This document shows, piece by piece, positions 6,584 to 7,760 of a DNA stretch of 7,760 nt (its first letter is position 1; each line of letters opens with the position of its first letter). The notes under the pieces were generated by a model, which saw nothing but the letters and a program-made list of their open reading frames with translations, was not told where the DNA came from and made no database searches. This DNA is from Nitrospinota bacterium (GTDB taxonomy: Bacteria > Nitrospinota > Nitrospinia > Nitrospinales > VA-1). The DNA lies in NCBI GenBank assembly GCA_022567815.1, contig JADFGI010000141.1:1-7760 (forward strand). Reading direction: 5' to 3'. Made by a program: the position numbers and the translations under genes.

Positions 6584-6645
6584 TTCGAAATTCTCAGGGT
6601 GACGGTCAAAACGTCATTCTGGGTTTGTCGAAGCATGATCCTTCG
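6584..6645. repeat. Palindromic intergenic repeat (GTCATTCTG...GTCGAAG type)
   Basis: Two 21-base arms, 6584-6604 and 6612-6632, match as an inverted repeat at about 15 of 21 positions around a seven-base loop (GTCAAAA). The best-kept ends are TTCGA and GTGACG/CGTCAT. A second small hairpin, CGAAG (6629-6633) with CTTCG (6641-6645), follows. The sequence resembles dispersed chromosomal palindromes of the form 'GTCATTCTGAG..TTGTCGAAG..' that I recall from several bacterial groups. The diverged arms suggest an old copy. Confidence 0.7.
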
Positions 6646-6658
6646 CATGAATTTTTTT

Positions 6659-6663
6659 AGGAG
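6659..6663 (+). promoter_or_regulatory. Ribosome binding site that decides between two adjacent starts
   Basis: AGGAG sits three bases before ATG at 6667 and six bases before GTG at 6670. The spacing favours GTG 6670, the codon favours ATG 6667; the difference is one residue. Confidence 0.65.
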
Positions 6664-6666
6664 AAA

Positions 6667-6873
6667 ATGGTGATAATAAAAATGCTGGAAACCAGAACCG
6701 GCTCACCCGATGGCGTTACCGTCTGCTCCTATGCCAGGGGAGAACAATACGAGTTACCGGATGGCCTGGCCCAAGTTTTTGTCCACGAGGGCTGGGGCAA
6801 ACAAGTGCAGACGCGAGGCAGAAAACAAAGGAAAAAAGATGCAGGCGCGGCCCCGGAAAACAAAAAACAATGA
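6667..6873 (+). CDS. Small head-region protein of unknown function (68 aa)
   Basis: The product is MVIIKMLETRTGSPDGVTVC onward. It follows a pattern that I recall from short proteins in phage head operons: a strand with 'KMLxTxxGxPDGV', a charged middle, then 'Y-ELPDGLAQVFVHEGWGKQV'. The second half resembles the 'evy-lpe-lA--lv--G-a' motif common in those proteins. Residues 50-68 are a very basic, disordered tail (RGRKQRKKD, ending NKKQ), which could touch DNA or the capsid surface. The start is ATG 6667 or GTG 6670, with AGGAG just upstream. It sits between the small beta-rich protein and the connector gene, where several phages carry uncharacterised or connector-associated small proteins. 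No enzymatic motif is visible. Confidence 0.75.
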   Translation: MVIIKMLETRTGSPDGVTVCSYARGEQYELPDGLAQVFVHEGWGKQVQTRGRKQRKKDAGAAPENKKQ

Positions 6874-6928
6874 AGAGTTAAGGGTTAGATAAAAGATTAC
6901 ATTGTTTTTAAGGGGAGATCATTTGATC

Positions 6929-7016
6929 GTCATTGCGAGGCCGTAAGGCCGAAGCAAACCATAAAGCCACAGGAAAGATTTTGGATTGCTTCGTCGCTGG
7001 CGCTCCTCGCAATGAC
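6929..7016. repeat. 88-bp MITE-like inverted-repeat element
   Basis: GTCATTGCGAGG (6929-6940) is the exact reverse complement of CCTCGCAATGAC (7005-7016), giving perfect 12-bp terminal inverted repeats. Internally, GAAGCAAACC (6951-6960) matches GGATTGCTTC (6983-6992) in inverted orientation at nine of ten positions. Between outer and inner arms the left side has a compact hairpin GGCC-GTAA-GGCC (6939-6950). The right side has GTCGCTGGCGCT instead, so the two halves are homologous but diverged. The element is non-coding. It resembles dispersed 'TCATTGCGAGG...GAAGCAATC' repeats recalled from many bacterial genomes. Immediately left is GATCA-TT-TGATC (6917-6928), a small perfect palindrome. No clear target-site duplication was seen at the borders. 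Confidence 0.85.
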
Positions 7017-7023
7017 ATGATAC

Positions 7024-7039
7024 TCGCCCACATGGGCGA
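7024..7039. repeat. GC-rich perfect hairpin before the connector gene
   Basis: TCGCCCA (7024-7030) pairs perfectly with TGGGCGA (7033-7039) around the two-base loop CA. It lies eight bases after the 88-bp element and 49 bases before the connector ATG. What follows is AT-rich but not a T-run, so termination is not supported; an operator or a repeat fragment is possible. Confidence 0.55.
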
Positions 7040-7088
7040 TGGTGTTCATTTCTTAAAATTTATTCATCCATTTTAATTCCAAAAACTT

Positions 7089-7757
7089 ATGGCCTTACAA
7101 TTGAAAACTCCGCCCGCTTCCGAGCCGGTAACCCTGAGTGAAGCAAAATCCTATCTGCGGATTACCGATACCGATGACGATGCGTTCGTTAATGCGCTCA
7201 TCACAGCCGTCCGTCAGCGGTTCGAGTCATGGGCCGCCCGGTCCCTGATAACGCAAATCTGGATCTTGTGGCTCGATGGTTTTCCCCGGAAGAGTAAAAA
7301 GGACGCTCCCGGTGAAGGTTATTTTGAACTCCCGGTAGCCCATTTTGACAAAGTCGAAAGGTTGTTTGAGATTCCTCGCCCTCCGCTTCAGTCCGTTGCG
7401 TTTTTGCAAACCTACGATATCGCAAACACCGTTACCGTTTTCAGCAGTTCCAATTACCTGGTGGATACAGCGTCTAATCCAGGACGCATCGCTTTGAACC
7501 AGGGGGCTGTATGGCCAACGGGTTTGCGCTGTGTCAATTCTGTGGAAATTGAGTTTGCGGCAGGGTACGGGAACGCTTCCGATGTTCCGGATTCCATCAA
7601 ACAGGGGATATTGCTTTGGATCAAACTCCTGTTTGCCGATAAATCCAAACTGTTTGAGTCTGATGAATCCACGCCCGGTTTGGCAGAAGTTAATCGGGTC
7701 CCAATTCCCCCAGTGGTCAAAGCCCTGTGGGAACCTTACCGCATCGTGAAAATTTAA
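7089..7757 (+). CDS. Head-tail connector protein, phiE125 gp8 / HK97 gp6-like
   Basis: The product is the adaptor that forms a ring under the portal and prepares the vertex for the tail. The 222 residues open with the family signature: LKTPPASEPVTLSEAKSYLR (5-24), DDDAFVNALITAVRQRFESW (29-48), then ARSLITQIWILWLDGFP (50-66). Later come EIPRPPLQSVAFL (94-106), YLVDTASNPGRI (123-134), VEIEFAAGYG (152-161), and a C-terminal helix from PDSIKQGILLWIKLLF (167-182). Residues 66-92 (PRKSKKDAPGEGYFELPVAH onward) look like an extra loop compared with typical members, which pass directly from the 'LDGFP' strand to 'I-LPRPPLQSV'. No clear SD precedes the ATG; the leader is AT-rich. A 215-base gap with two repeats separates it from the previous gene. 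Confidence 0.88.
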   Translation: MALQLKTPPASEPVTLSEAKSYLRITDTDDDAFVNALITAVRQRFESWAARSLITQIWILWLDGFPRKSKKDAPGEGYFELPVAHFDKVERLFEIPRPPLQSVAFLQTYDIANTVTVFSSSNYLVDTASNPGRIALNQGAVWPTGLRCVNSVEIEFAAGYGNASDVPDSIKQGILLWIKLLFADKSKLFESDESTPGLAEVNRVPIPPVVKALWEPYRIVKI

Positions 7758-7760
7758 TCC

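Noticed and set aside
7040..7088. AT-rich leader before the connector gene as a promoter
   Set aside because: No convincing -35/-10 pair at 16-18 bp spacing could be picked out by eye.

Overview
The window is the head-morphogenesis end of a tailed-phage-type gene cluster (HK97-like), most likely a prophage, prophage remnant or gene-transfer-agent-like element in a bacterial chromosome. All supported genes lie on the plus strand. GC content looks close to one half, and Shine-Dalgarno sites are of the usual GGAG/AGGAG type. This suggests a bacterium of moderate GC with anti-SD-dependent initiation. The taxon cannot be fixed from the sequence. The 'GTCATTGCGAGG...' and 'TTCTGGGTTTGTCGAAG' style palindromic repeats between genes resemble dispersed chromosomal repeats of Gram-negative bacteria, but that is a recollection and not a search result.

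Layout. At 6-702 are two small helical proteins. The second sits where a small terminase subunit normally lies. The large terminase follows (579-2183), with a complete ATPase and nuclease motif set. Next comes an unexpected 169-residue protein that looks like a tail tape measure protein reduced to its two ends (2230-2739). A 152-bp spacer full of inverted repeats leads into the portal gene (2892-4112). The portal carries a 48-bp palindromic insertion flanked by 5-bp direct repeats. Then come the U35-type prohead protease (4130-4801), the HK97-fold major capsid protein with an N-terminal scaffolding-like delta region (4877-6070), a small beta-rich protein (6184-6558), a 68-residue protein (6667-6873), and a head-tail connector of the phiE125 gp8 / HK97 gp6 type (7089-7757). 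Remaining connector and tail genes would be expected beyond the right edge.

How the genes work together. The terminase pair would package DNA through the portal. The protease would mature the capsid shell by removing the delta region of the capsid protein. The two small proteins after the capsid gene are candidates for decoration or completion proteins. The connector would extend the portal to receive a tail.

The most interesting feature is the contrast between intact head genes and the spaces between them. At least three gene-to-gene gaps hold different palindromic repeats, and one palindromic element has entered the portal gene in frame. Excising exactly 48 bp from the portal restores a smooth portal-like sequence. 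This pattern suggests an old resident element whose head proteins stayed under selection, but that interpretation is inference. No integrase, repressor, lysis gene, RNA gene or CRISPR array was seen. No gap without a gene exceeds 300 bases.
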